The notes beneath the pieces are model-generated. The model worked only from the letters and a program-made list of their open reading frames with translations, was not told the origin of the DNA and searched no databases. The translations under genes and the position numbers were made by a program. This document shows positions 34,835-43,137 of a DNA stretch of 64,000 nucleotides, in pieces. The DNA lies in NCBI GenBank assembly GCA_016126655.1, contig CP065955.1, positions 434,001 to 498,000 on the forward strand, given 5' to 3'. This DNA comes from Aerococcaceae bacterium zg-1292 (GTDB lineage Bacteria; Bacillota; Bacilli; Lactobacillales; Aerococcaceae). How positions within the stretch are numbered: position 1 is the first letter of the stretch; each line of letters starts with the position of its first letter.

Positions 34835-35243
34835 CGGGCCACCCTAAAAATTTAAACACTTCATCATATATTTCATCTGGAAAAGATAACGATTCTTTTG
34901 GCATCGGTCGGCTACAAAATTGCCTGCTGACTGATTCAGAATATTTAGGAATCGCAGTCGTTTTATCTAATTGAGCAGAACTAATAATCGTTGTATGACC
35001 GTCTTCTAAAACATAATAGCCATGTGTCATAAACGTTTTTTTATCGAAGAGGACGCCACCTTCTTCATACGCTTCTCTTGTTGCTGTTTCGATAATTGTT
35101 TCGTTTCCATCGCGTTTTCCGCCTGTTAATTCCCATCGTCTTTTCTGATTGTTGATATATAGAACCTCATTATTGCGATTAAATATGACAATTAATACAG
35201 AATCGAAATGGCTGGGTAGTGTTCCCCAATAGATAGTATTCAT
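34827..35243 (-). CDS. Nudix hydrolase
   Basis: 138 residues from the ATG at 35243, with GTAGGTG upstream; a GTG at 35252 would add three residues. The Nudix box is complete: GGKRDGNETIIETATREAYEEGG. A diphosphate-X hydrolase of unknown substrate. It sits between the methyltransferase and the EamA gene, all apparently in one minus-strand operon. Confidence 0.87.
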   Translation of the reverse strand: MNTIYWGTLPSHFDSVLIVIFNRNNEVLYINNQKRRWELTGGKRDGNETIIETATREAYEEGGVLFDKKTFMTHGYYVLEDGHTTIISSAQLDKTTAIPKYSESVSRQFCSRPMPKESLSFPDEIYDEVFKFLGWPDE

Positions 35244-35252
35244 TGATGGCAC

Positions 35253-35975
35253 CTACTTTGTAAGGAAAACATAGGAGTAGAAACCAATATTTTTATTAAA
35301 AACATTTAAAATTTGGTCGACTCTAGAAATTAATTTGAAACTTCTAGAATCGGAAGTCAAGGGCTTTCTCAAAACAGTTTCTTTATAAAATCAATGGAAT
35401 CCATTTTTTTTCGATAAATGTTCTAAATTTGAGACAGAATATTCTGTTTGATATCCAAATTTCCATTTTTTAAATATCATTTTTACTATCCTATCAATTT
35501 TTCCAAAAGAATATTTATTAGGTGTCATAAGAATTAATATGCCACCGGGTGCTAAGGTTCGATACATTTCTTTTAAACTTTCGGTAGGAGATTCAAAATG
35601 TTCGATAACACCTAGAGAGATAATTCTATCAAAGTAATCATTTTCATATGGAAGATTACGGACATCGCCTAATTCTAAATTAAAATATTTATTATTTAAT
35701 GCCATGTTCTTTCTTGCGGTGTCAAGGGCTACAGCTGAAAAATCAATACCATGTCCTTCTATTTTAAAAAGTTGTAGTAATTCGAATAGAATCGCACCAT
35801 CACCACAACCAGCTTCTAATACTTTAGTGTTTGAACCAAAAAAAACACCTTTTTCTATAAAATAAGCTATTATATTTTTAGCTCGTTCGCTCCGAGAATA
35901 AATATTATTATATTCTTCTTTGGATTCGTGAAACTGCCAAACTTCATTCCAATGAGATTCAGTTGATAAGGTCAT
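35253..35975 (-). pseudogene. Class I SAM-dependent methyltransferase with an in-frame TGA
   Basis: The N-terminal 194 residues form a Methyltransf_11 domain (VLEAGCGDGA SAM loop, LGDVRNLPY, IISLGVIEHF). The frame ends at TGA (35391-35393) after KKNGFH, but the same frame then runs on for 45 codons with a typical C-terminus (LISRVDQIL, NIGFYSYVF) and stops at 35253, just before the Nudix start. A single TGG-to-TGA change would explain it. The product is either truncated or made by read-through. An SD (GGAGG) precedes the ATG. Confidence 0.82.
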
Positions 35976-36254
35976 TTTTTAATCCTCCTATAATCTGTAA
36001 AGATTTATAGCGATTATATAACGAAAATTAGAGATGCACAAGTGAATTATGAGATATAGATTATTTTCATTGGATTTAAATTGAAAATCGGTTGTCAACA
36101 CTCATTAAATACTAGTTACATGCTTTTTCTATCTTTGTATTATTGAAGCGAAGTAATAATCAAATAATAAATAGATAGCTAGTACACATTTCAACTAATA
36201 TAGTTAGAACACTAATAAATTTTATAATCATTAAAAAACTTTATATATAACATA
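35976..36254. other. AT-rich intergenic region
   Basis: No gene is seen. It should contain the minus-strand promoter of the methyltransferase operon near 36000-36060. CTAGTTAC and CTAGTACAC form scattered partial repeats without clear meaning. Confidence 0.4.
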
Positions 36255-36284
36255 ATAGTGCTGGCATCTATATACCAGCACTAA
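36255..36284 (-). terminator. Terminator of the nicotinamidase-like gene
   Basis: TAGTGCTGG pairs with CCAGCACTA around CATCTATATA. Confidence 0.7.
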
Positions 36285-36290
36285 ATGACA

Positions 36291-36839
36291 CTATACTATC
36301 GTGGCGCCAAGGGACTCTTTAAAGTGAGACAACGCCCATTTATGACCTTCCAGATTAAAACTAGCGACACCTTTTTCGTGGATGACTAATTTGAAATGTT
36401 CATTATAGGCATCGATAGCGGTATGTAGGACACAAATATCCGTACACACCCCAACTAGATGTAGCTCTTGGATGTCCCGTTCACGTAAACGTAAAGCTAA
36501 ATCAGTACCAGTAAACGCAGAGTAACGAGTCTTATTATAATAAAACACATGGTCTAGCGCTTTAACTGACTGATAATAGTCTTCTAAGTCGCCATAAAGT
36601 AATCGACCGTCTGTTTCTTTAATATTATGCGGTGGAAACAATGCAGTTTCAGGGTGGTAAGGGTCATTCTGGTCGTGTGCATCAATGGTAAATGCAACCA
36701 TTTCACCGGCATCAACGAATTGCTTCGTCAAATCAACCACATAATCATGGATGGCTTGTCCCGGCTTACCACAAGTCAATGCGCCATCGTCAGCGACGAA
36801 GTCACGGGTATAATCAATGTGAATTAAAGCTTTTTTCAA
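36291..36839 (-). CDS. Isochorismatase-family hydrolase, nicotinamidase-like
   Basis: 182 residues. The catalytic triad is Asp9 (HIDYTRDF), Lys103 (YNKTRYSAF) and Cys136 (GVCTDICVLHT). The metal site DAHDQNDPYH (Asp53, His55, His62) is typical of nicotinamidases that deamidate nicotinamide to nicotinate. The gene is single, and a leading GGAGGAG precedes the start. Confidence 0.87.
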   Translation of the reverse strand: MKKALIHIDYTRDFVADDGALTCGKPGQAIHDYVVDLTKQFVDAGEMVAFTIDAHDQNDPYHPETALFPPHNIKETDGRLLYGDLEDYYQSVKALDHVFYYNKTRYSAFTGTDLALRLRERDIQELHLVGVCTDICVLHTAIDAYNEHFKLVIHEKGVASFNLEGHKWALSHFKESLGATIV

Positions 36840-36920
36840 ATTCTCTCCTCCTCAAGGCAAAAACGTCTAGCCCTTTACTTGTACTATAAGGATTATATTG
36901 CGCTAATGCAATAAATACGT

Positions 36921-36958
36921 TTGAAAGAACTGTCAATTTTTTGTATGATAGTACTATC
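36921..36958 (+). promoter_or_regulatory. ktrB promoter with overlapping palindrome
   Basis: TTGAAA (36921-36926) and TATGAT (36944-36949) at 17 bp. The perfect 12-bp palindrome GATAGTACTATC (36947-36958) overlaps the -10 and start point and could be an operator. Confidence 0.65.
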
Positions 36959-36964
36959 ACAAAC

Positions 36965-37075
36965 CATAGTGTGAGCGCGGGTGTTTTGCCTCGAACCACT
37001 GGAGAAAGCCACCGGCGTGCGAGTAGCGCACAGAGGGGACTTTTGAAGTGGACGTCGAGGCAGCCCAAGCGAACC
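36965..37075 (+). repeat. 112-bp repeat, first of three in the ktrB leader
   Basis: GGGTGTTTTGCCTCGAACCACT with AGTGGACGTCGAGGCAGCCC; hairpin GTGCGAGTAGCGCAC. Repeats at an exact 120-bp period with the next two. Confidence 0.92.
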
Positions 37076-37084
37076 AGAATAAAC

Positions 37085-37195
37085 CATAGTGTGAGCGCGG
37101 GTGTTTTGCCTCGAACCACTGGAGAAAGCCACCGGCGTGCGAGTAGCGCACAGAGGGGACTTTTGAAGTGGACGTCGAGGCAGCCCAAGCGAACC
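37085..37195 (+). repeat. 112-bp repeat, second of three in the ktrB leader
   Basis: Identical to the first copy by eye, indicating recent tandem duplication. Confidence 0.92.
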
Positions 37196-37204
37196 AGAAT
37201 AAAC

Positions 37205-37315
37205 CATAGTGTGAGCGCGGGCGCTCTGCCTCGAACCACTGGAGAAAGTCACCGGCGTGCGAGTAGCGCACAGAGGAGACTTTTGAAGTGGACGTCGAGG
37301 CAGCCCAAGCGAACC
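37205..37315 (+). repeat. 112-bp repeat, third of three in the ktrB leader
   Basis: Starts GGGCGCTCTGCC. Internal AAAGTC pairs with GACTTT, where the first two copies have AAAGCC with GGACTTT. It ends 10 nt before AAAGGAG of ktrB. Confidence 0.92.
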
Positions 37316-37341
37316 AGAATAAAAAAGGAGCGTCCTATATC

Positions 37342-38712
37342 ATGCGCTTATTATTAAATCGTTTAACCATTCCACAGAGACTAACGGCTAGTTTTTTAAT
37401 TGTTATTTTCTGTGGCAGTATATTATTATCGTTTCCAATATTTCACATAGGAAATGTCACCACGACCTATTTGGACCATCTATTTACGACAGTTTCAATG
37501 GTTTGTGTGACAGGTTTAACTGTGATTACGGTTGCGGATACGTATAATCTCTTCGGGCAAATCATTTGTATCCTATTGATGCAAATTGGTGGCTTAGGAC
37601 TTATCACCTTATTAGCAGCTAGCACGTTCTATTTGAAGCAAAAATTATCCTTAAAAGACCAGTACACGCTCCAGGCAAGTTTTAGTCATGAATCGAATCA
37701 AGACTTGAAAGATTTATTGCGTTCGATATACCGTTTTACTGCTATTATCGAATTAGGTGCAGCGGCATTACTGATGATTGATTTTATTCCCAAATATGGT
37801 ATCTTACGTGGTGTCTTTAATGCTATCTTTATCGCAGTATCAGCTTTTTGTAATGCTGGCTTTGATAATATCGGTAGTATGAGTATGCAAGGCGAAGTGC
37901 TTAATCCATTGGTTAATATCGTATTGTCTATCTTAATTATTTCAGGTGGTATCGGCTTTATTGTCTGGTTTGAGTTAATTGAATTATTTAAAGAATATTG
38001 GCGCTCTAAACCGCGTATTTGGTGTATTCTTCATCGGAAAATGACTAGCCATACCAAATTAGTATTGTATTCTACGGCTATTGTATTGCTTTTAGGTACT
38101 TTAGCAACTTGGGCAACCGAGCACCGTAATCCAGCCACTATTCAGAATTATTCTTGGTGGCAGCAAGCGATGGTGAGTTTCTTCCAAACTGTGACGATGC
38201 GAACAGCTGGTTTTTCTACGATTGATTATACAGTGACTAAGCCGAGCACAAACTTTATTTATATGTTACAGATGATTATCGGTGGCGCACCAGGAGGTAC
38301 GGCTGGTGGTATGAAAATTACGACGGCAGCTGTATTAATACTGATTTTTCGAGCAGAATTGCGTGGTATGAACGGTATACAGTTTCAACGACGCACGATT
38401 CAACCGACAATTATCCGTCAAACGGTGTCCATTGTAATATTCTTTTTCAGTGTATTAATCTCGGGTTATGTGGCTTTATTAGTGACACAACCACATTTAG
38501 ACCCATTTTCACTGATGTTTGAGGCATTTAGTGCTTTAGCGACAGTTGGCGTCACGATGAATCTTACAGCAAAATTATCTACCATCGGTAAAATCATTAT
38601 CATGATATTAATGTTTATCGGGCGTGTAGGACCAACGACAGTATTATTAAGTTTAGCTACAAAAGCGAAAAAAGAAGTACGTTATGCTCATACCGATGTC
38701 TATTTAGGATAA
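37342..38712 (+). CDS. ktrB: KtrB: potassium channel subunit of the Ktr system
   Basis: 456 residues, TrkH/KtrB superfamily, four M1-P-M2 repeats. Selectivity-filter glycines are visible in each: MVCVTGLTV, AFCNAGFDN, MRTAGFST and ATVGVTM. It imports K+, coupled to Na+ in family members, under the control of KtrA (364-1044). It is preceded by a promoter and three tandem repeats that would form a 360-nt structured leader. Confidence 0.94.
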   Translation: MRLLLNRLTIPQRLTASFLIVIFCGSILLSFPIFHIGNVTTTYLDHLFTTVSMVCVTGLTVITVADTYNLFGQIICILLMQIGGLGLITLLAASTFYLKQKLSLKDQYTLQASFSHESNQDLKDLLRSIYRFTAIIELGAAALLMIDFIPKYGILRGVFNAIFIAVSAFCNAGFDNIGSMSMQGEVLNPLVNIVLSILIISGGIGFIVWFELIELFKEYWRSKPRIWCILHRKMTSHTKLVLYSTAIVLLLGTLATWATEHRNPATIQNYSWWQQAMVSFFQTVTMRTAGFSTIDYTVTKPSTNFIYMLQMIIGGAPGGTAGGMKITTAAVLILIFRAELRGMNGIQFQRRTIQPTIIRQTVSIVIFFFSVLISGYVALLVTQPHLDPFSLMFEAFSALATVGVTMNLTAKLSTIGKIIIMILMFIGRVGPTTVLLSLATKAKKEVRYAHTDVYLG

Positions 38713-38729
38713 GATTGAATAAGTTGATA

Positions 38730-38880
38730 GTGTAAGTGCAAAATGAGTCAAGCACTATCTAAGGTAAATGTCAAATCAACTCAAGGGAGTCGGAAAAATA
38801 GTGCGACAAAGAGTGGGATAACTTGAATTGTTCGAGAACAAGGTGTCTATTAAAAAGACGCGCAAGTCCACGCCTTGGCG
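38730..38880 (+). repeat. Decayed 112-bp repeat sequence
   Basis: ATAGTGTAAGTGCAAA, then AAATGTCAAATCAACTCAAGGGAGTCGG looks like a copy lacking its centre. A second start, ATAGTGCGACAAAGAG and ACTTGAATTGTTCGAG, is a further degraded copy. They lie between ktrB and coaBC. Confidence 0.5.
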
Positions 38881-38901
38881 CTATAGATAGGAGAAAATAC
38901 G

Positions 38902-40119
38902 ATGTTATCAGGCAAAAAAATTGGATTGTTTATTACTGGAGGTATTGCTGCCTATAAAATGGCAGAATTATCACGCCAATTTATCAAAAAAGGCGCGCAA
39001 GTACGCGTTGTGATGTCAAAATCGGCATGTGAATTTATCACGCCATTAACAATGCAAACACTGACTAAGCAACCGGTCTTAGTGGATGTATTTGATGAGA
39101 CAGACCCACAAATCGTCCAACATGTTCATCTGGCTGACTGGTGCGATTATGTCGTGGTTGCCCCAGCGAGTGCTAATATCATCGCAAAAATGGCACAAGG
39201 GATTGCAGATGAGATTGTGTCGACAACTTTACTAGCGGTACATTGCCCACGATTGATTGTGCCAGCGATGAACAGTAATATGTATATGAATCCTGCCACA
39301 CAACGCAATTTGGTGCAGTTAACGGCTGATGGCTACGAAGTGATGACGCCAGACACAGGCTTTTTAGCCGAAGGATATAGCGGTATCGGTCGTTTGCCTG
39401 AATTGCCAGCGATTGTCGAACATCTCGAGTGGCTCATTGCTAAATCTACTTTACCACAAGTCTTAACCGGTAAAAATGTAGTGATTTCAGCCGGCGGCAC
39501 ACGTGAACGTATCGACCCAGTCCGTTATATTACCAATGACTCCACCGGCAAAATGGGCTATGCAATGGCGCGAGCTGCCAGAAATTTAGGTGCTAACGTG
39601 ACCTTGATTTCAACGGCTACACAACTGCCTATCCCACAAGGTGTTGACGTCCACTATGTTGCTAGCGCACAAGAAATGTTGGAGGCAATGACGCAACAAC
39701 TGACGCAGCAAGATATTTTTGTCATGACCGCAGCCGTTAGTGATTACCGAGTTGCAGAAATTGCGACACAAAAAATAAAAAAACAAGCTGCCCAACAAGG
39801 ATTGCAGTTGAATCTGATTGAAAATCCAGATATTTTAGCGTATTTAGGTCATCATAAACAAGATGGACAATTAGTAATTGGATTTGCCGCCGAAACGCAA
39901 GACGTTGAAAATTATGCGAAGAAAAAATTAACTAAGAAACAAGCGGATTGGATTATCGCCAATGATGTCTCCCGAAAAGATATTGGCTTTAATAGCGATG
40001 CGAATCAAGTAACCTTAATCAGCCAACATCATGAGCCAATCGCATTGCCGATGGCAGACAAATTGTCATTGTCGCACTCTATTTGGCAGACGATTATGGC
40101 TAATGAAGTCGCAAAATAA
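38902..40119 (+). CDS. coaBC: Bifunctional phosphopantothenoylcysteine decarboxylase / phosphopantothenate-cysteine ligase
   Basis: 405 residues making 4'-phosphopantetheine for CoA. N-terminal CoaC flavoprotein domain with the active His in QHVHLADW and PAMNSNMYMNPA. C-terminal CoaB domain (from about 185) with VISAGGTRERIDPVRYITNDSTGKMG and the catalytic lysines near KIKK. The loop that carries the active-site Cys in E. coli Dfp (ACGDIGPGRM) reads AEGYSGIGRL here, so that Cys is missing. AGGAG precedes the ATG. Confidence 0.92.
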   Translation: MLSGKKIGLFITGGIAAYKMAELSRQFIKKGAQVRVVMSKSACEFITPLTMQTLTKQPVLVDVFDETDPQIVQHVHLADWCDYVVVAPASANIIAKMAQGIADEIVSTTLLAVHCPRLIVPAMNSNMYMNPATQRNLVQLTADGYEVMTPDTGFLAEGYSGIGRLPELPAIVEHLEWLIAKSTLPQVLTGKNVVISAGGTRERIDPVRYITNDSTGKMGYAMARAARNLGANVTLISTATQLPIPQGVDVHYVASAQEMLEAMTQQLTQQDIFVMTAAVSDYRVAEIATQKIKKQAAQQGLQLNLIENPDILAYLGHHKQDGQLVIGFAAETQDVENYAKKKLTKKQADWIIANDVSRKDIGFNSDANQVTLISQHHEPIALPMADKLSLSHSIWQTIMANEVAK

Positions 40120-40143
40120 ACAGACTAAACACGAGGATAATGG

Positions 40144-40632
40144 ATGAAGATACGACCAACTAAAGTAGCAGATATTGATACATTAAAGGGATTGTTTGAA
40201 CAAGGCCGACTTTACCAAGTTGCAACAGGCAATGTTAATCAGTGGACAAAAGGCTACCCGAGTACAGCTATATTAAAAGAAGACATTGCCCAACAAGGTA
40301 GTTATGTCGTTGAAATAGAACAAGCAATCGTCGGTAGTTTTTTCTTGCTGAAAACGCCTGACCCGACGTATACAATAATTGAAGAAGGGCAGTGGCTCAA
40401 TGATGCGCCCTATGTTACCATACATCGTTTAGTGACTGTACCGAATAAAGGATTGGGAAAAGCTGTCTTACGAGTGATAATGAATCAATATGATAATGTA
40501 AGAATTGACACGCATGAACAAAATAGTCCGATGCGTCATGTATTAGAATCACTAGGCTTTCAATATTGCGGTATCATTTTTTTAGCAAATGGTGACCCCC
40601 GAGTAGCATACCATTGGACGAAAGCGGAGTAA
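40144..40632 (+). CDS. GNAT-family N-acetyltransferase
   Basis: 162 residues with GNAT features: the acceptor-side MKIRPTKVADIDTL start, VTIHRLVTVPNKGLGKAVLRVIM for acetyl-CoA binding, and the C-terminal ESLGFQYCGI. Substrate unknown. GAGG precedes the ATG, 24 bp after coaBC, so it is probably co-transcribed. Confidence 0.85.
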   Translation: MKIRPTKVADIDTLKGLFEQGRLYQVATGNVNQWTKGYPSTAILKEDIAQQGSYVVEIEQAIVGSFFLLKTPDPTYTIIEEGQWLNDAPYVTIHRLVTVPNKGLGKAVLRVIMNQYDNVRIDTHEQNSPMRHVLESLGFQYCGIIFLANGDPRVAYHWTKAE

Positions 40633-40744
40633 CATATAGTGCGACAATGAGCGTTCTGAAATGAACCACTGGAGAAAGGCAACTGCGTGCGAGTAACGCA
40701 CAAAGGCGCCTTTTGAAGTGGAGTCATTTCAGCTCATTGGAGCC
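40633..40744 (+). repeat. 112-bp repeat, CAATGAG subtype
   Basis: CAATGAGCGTTCTGAAATGAACCACT with AGTGGAGTCATTTCAGCTCATTG: both outer and inner arms pair perfectly. Internal AAAGGC with GCCTTTT; hairpin GTGCGAGTAACGCAC. Confidence 0.92.
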
Positions 40745-40750
40745 GGAATA

Positions 40751-40862
40751 CATATAGTGCGACAATGAGCGTTCTGAAATGAACCACTGGAGAAAGGCAA
40801 CTGCGTGCGAATAACGCACAAAGGCGCCTTTTGAAGTGGAGTCATTTCAGCTCATTGGAGCC
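40751..40862 (+). repeat. 112-bp repeat, CAATGAG subtype
   Basis: Nearly identical to the preceding copy; hairpin GTGCGAATAACGCAC. Confidence 0.92.
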
Positions 40863-40868
40863 GAAATA

Positions 40869-40982
40869 CATATAGTGCGAGCGTGGGCGTTTTACCTCGA
40901 ATCACTGGAGCAGAGTTCGCCGAAGCGACGCATCGCTTCAAGAGCTATGCGAAGTGGACGTCGAGGCAGCCCAAGCGAGCCT
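40869..40982 (+). repeat. 112-bp repeat, GGGC subtype
   Basis: GGGCGTTTTACCTCGAATCACT with AGTGGACGTCGAGGCAGCCC; hairpin GAAGCGACGCATCGCTTC. Confidence 0.9.
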
Positions 40983-40992
40983 AAATCCAAAA

Positions 40993-41060
40993 TCATCAGT
41001 GTGCGTGTAACGCACAGAGGAGACTTTTGAAGCGCCTGTCAAGCTAACCCAAACGAACCC
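40993..41060 (+). repeat. 112-bp repeat, 3' half only
   Basis: GTGTGCGTGTAACGCACAGAGG, then TTTTGAAGCGCCTGTCAAGCTAACCC and ACGAACCC. The 5' arm is missing. It ends 4 nt before AAAGGAG of ecsA. Confidence 0.8.
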
Positions 41061-41076
41061 AAAAAGGAGTGACACA

Positions 41077-41808
41077 ATGGCATTAGAAATTAAAGCAATG
41101 GCGAGCGGTTATCGTAATGTGCCGGTACTACAAGATATAAACTTTTCAATTGAATTAGGAGAAATTGTGGGTCTTATCGGACTCAACGGTGCCGGGAAAT
41201 CAACGCTATTAAAAACAATTTTAGGATTATTAAAGCCACTAAAAGGTGAAATTGCCATTAATGGCACCACCATTTTTGAAAATCAACAACGCTATGCGCA
41301 ACAATTAGCTTATATTCCAGAAACACCCGTATTATATGATGAGTTAACATTACGCGAACATCTGGAGATGACTGCTTTAGGATATGATTTACCGATTGAA
41401 GTGGTGATGGAACGTGCAGAACCTTTACTGAAGTTATTTCGATTAGATAAGCACTTGAATTGGTTTCCGATACATTTTTCAAAAGGGATGAAGCAAAAGG
41501 TGATGATAATTTGTGCCTTTGTGACCGATGCAAAAGTATTAATTATTGACGAACCATTTTTAGGCTTGGACCCCTTAGCGATTAATCATTTTAAGACTTT
41601 GATGCAAGAACGAGCGACAGCAGGTACGGCAATTATTTTCACCACTCATGTCTTATCGATAGCCGAGCAATTATGTGACCGCTATTTGATGCTGCAAAAC
41701 GGACAACTCGTAGCCAGTGGCAAGCTCGACGCGTTGCAGTCGCAAATGAATCTGCCAGATGCCACACTAGATGAGTTGTATATGGCGATGACGGAGGCGA
41801 GGGCATGA
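41077..41808 (+). CDS. ecsA: ABC transporter ATPase EcsA
   Basis: 243 residues: Walker A GLNGAGKST, Q-loop YIPETPV, a signature variant FSKGMKQK (typical of EcsA rather than LSGGQ), Walker B VLIIDEP and the switch His in TTHVLS. It pairs with EcsB. In Bacillus the Ecs transporter affects secretion, membrane proteolysis and competence. The ATGA overlap with ecsB indicates coupled translation. Confidence 0.92.
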   Translation: MALEIKAMASGYRNVPVLQDINFSIELGEIVGLIGLNGAGKSTLLKTILGLLKPLKGEIAINGTTIFENQQRYAQQLAYIPETPVLYDELTLREHLEMTALGYDLPIEVVMERAEPLLKLFRLDKHLNWFPIHFSKGMKQKVMIICAFVTDAKVLIIDEPFLGLDPLAINHFKTLMQERATAGTAIIFTTHVLSIAEQLCDRYLMLQNGQLVASGKLDALQSQMNLPDATLDELYMAMTEARA

Positions 41809-43046
41809 CGCAGTTATTAGACTTATGGTCCAAGCGTTTTCGACAGTTTGGTAAAGAATTAGGCAAATACAGTCGCCTAATCTTTAATGACCATTTTTTC
41901 TTTATTTTATTAGTCATCATCGGATTTTTATTATTTTTCTACCGTGAGCAATTAATGGTCTTAAATCAGATGAATCACACGGTTGTCAAATGGCCGATTC
42001 TTATTGTAGCGATGGGGATATTGGGACAGCTGTCTTTATTTGGTCGTCCATTGTGGTTGATGAAAGAAGCAGATAAGAGTTATGTCTTTGTGCAAGGTGA
42101 ACGTTGGCGCCAGTATTGGCAAAAAGGGTCGCTTGCTGGGTTAGTCTTACCGATAATCGTCAATGTCGCTGCTGTCGTTGTGCTATATCCTTTTATCAAT
42201 GTAGCGACACGTTGGTCAACGGCACAACTGGTTATGTTAGTAATCTTACAACTGTTGCTGGTTGTCTGGAATCATGCGCTGTACTATGTGGCGATTTTTA
42301 AACCAGTTGGGCATCTACGATTATGGAGCAGCTTGGTATACACAGTTTGGATGATACTGTTTACTGCTATATTACCTCAAATTGCGCTACTGATTACTTT
42401 GATAATTGTTGTAGTAATAGTTATGTTCAGCCTTTATTGGTTGCGCCGTCAAGTATTGAATTGGCAGTCGTTTGAATTTACAGTGGAAATGGATTTAAAA
42501 CGTCAAGCCGCTTTTTATAAATGGATTGCCTTTTTCGCGGATGTGCCGAATCAACGACCGGTTATTCACTCGCGACACACGTTTAATGGATTCATTCAGC
42601 GTTTGAGCCAGAACACACGCAATCGTGATTATTATTTATTATTACGGGTCTTGTTCCGCAATCATGCCTTTAGCGGTATTTGGGTTCGTGTATTGGTGTT
42701 TTTCAGTATATTAATGCTATTGACGCAAAATCATTACTTGGTGATGGGGTTGGGTATGGTTAGTTTTATTTTAACGATTATCCAATTGTTACCGATGATT
42801 GAATTATACGAAGCCAATCCTTTTCAAATGATTTATCCACAAGTCAAGCAATCGCAACAAACGGCACTGCAACAAGTATTACGCATTGTTGTATGTATCC
42901 AGTTGCTGGTATTTGTAGTAATTGCTGCGGTCAAATTCGGTACGAGTATCACCTTTGGTCTCGTCTTAGCGAGTTGGGTGCTCGTCGCAGTTGTATTAAT
43001 CGAAGGCTATGTTCGCTTTTGGTATCAGAAACAACAATCAAAATGA
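41805..43046 (+). CDS. ecsB: ABC transporter permease EcsB
   Basis: 413 residues of the EcsB family, with several pairs of hydrophobic helices (residues about 30-55, 105-190 and 290-400) and a long charged central loop. It overlaps ecsA by 4 bp. A large hairpin terminator follows. Confidence 0.9.
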   Translation: MTQLLDLWSKRFRQFGKELGKYSRLIFNDHFFFILLVIIGFLLFFYREQLMVLNQMNHTVVKWPILIVAMGILGQLSLFGRPLWLMKEADKSYVFVQGERWRQYWQKGSLAGLVLPIIVNVAAVVVLYPFINVATRWSTAQLVMLVILQLLLVVWNHALYYVAIFKPVGHLRLWSSLVYTVWMILFTAILPQIALLITLIIVVVIVMFSLYWLRRQVLNWQSFEFTVEMDLKRQAAFYKWIAFFADVPNQRPVIHSRHTFNGFIQRLSQNTRNRDYYLLLRVLFRNHAFSGIWVRVLVFFSILMLLTQNHYLVMGLGMVSFILTIIQLLPMIELYEANPFQMIYPQVKQSQQTALQQVLRIVVCIQLLVFVVIAAVKFGTSITFGLVLASWVLVAVVLIEGYVRFWYQKQQSK

Positions 43047-43057
43047 TAGATAAAAAG

Positions 43058-43137
43058 GCTGAGCAAAAGGTCGCCAGTCCCGCCGATTGACAACAGTTAA
43101 TCGGTGGAGATACTTGGACAATTTGCTCAGCATTTTT
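43058..43137 (+). terminator. Large composite terminator after ecsB
   Basis: GCTGAGCAAA (43058-43067) pairs with TTTGCTCAGC (43122-43131), followed by TTTTT. Inside the loop a second stem, CCGATT/AATCGG, forms. The total is about 80 nt, unusually long for a terminator. Confidence 0.75.

Noticed and set aside
36965-37315. Three direct repeats with a regular 120-bp period, which could suggest a CRISPR array
   Set aside because: The whole unit is conserved, not a short repeat with unique spacers. The units are long hairpins that also occur singly elsewhere, and no cas genes are present.
36814-37357. Overlapping ORFs in several frames with repeated peptide units
   Set aside because: They are translations of the tandem stem-loop repeats. 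They have no ribosome sites and their periodicity follows the 120-bp repeat. Similar spurious ORFs occur at 33767, 40836, 55242 and 55597.
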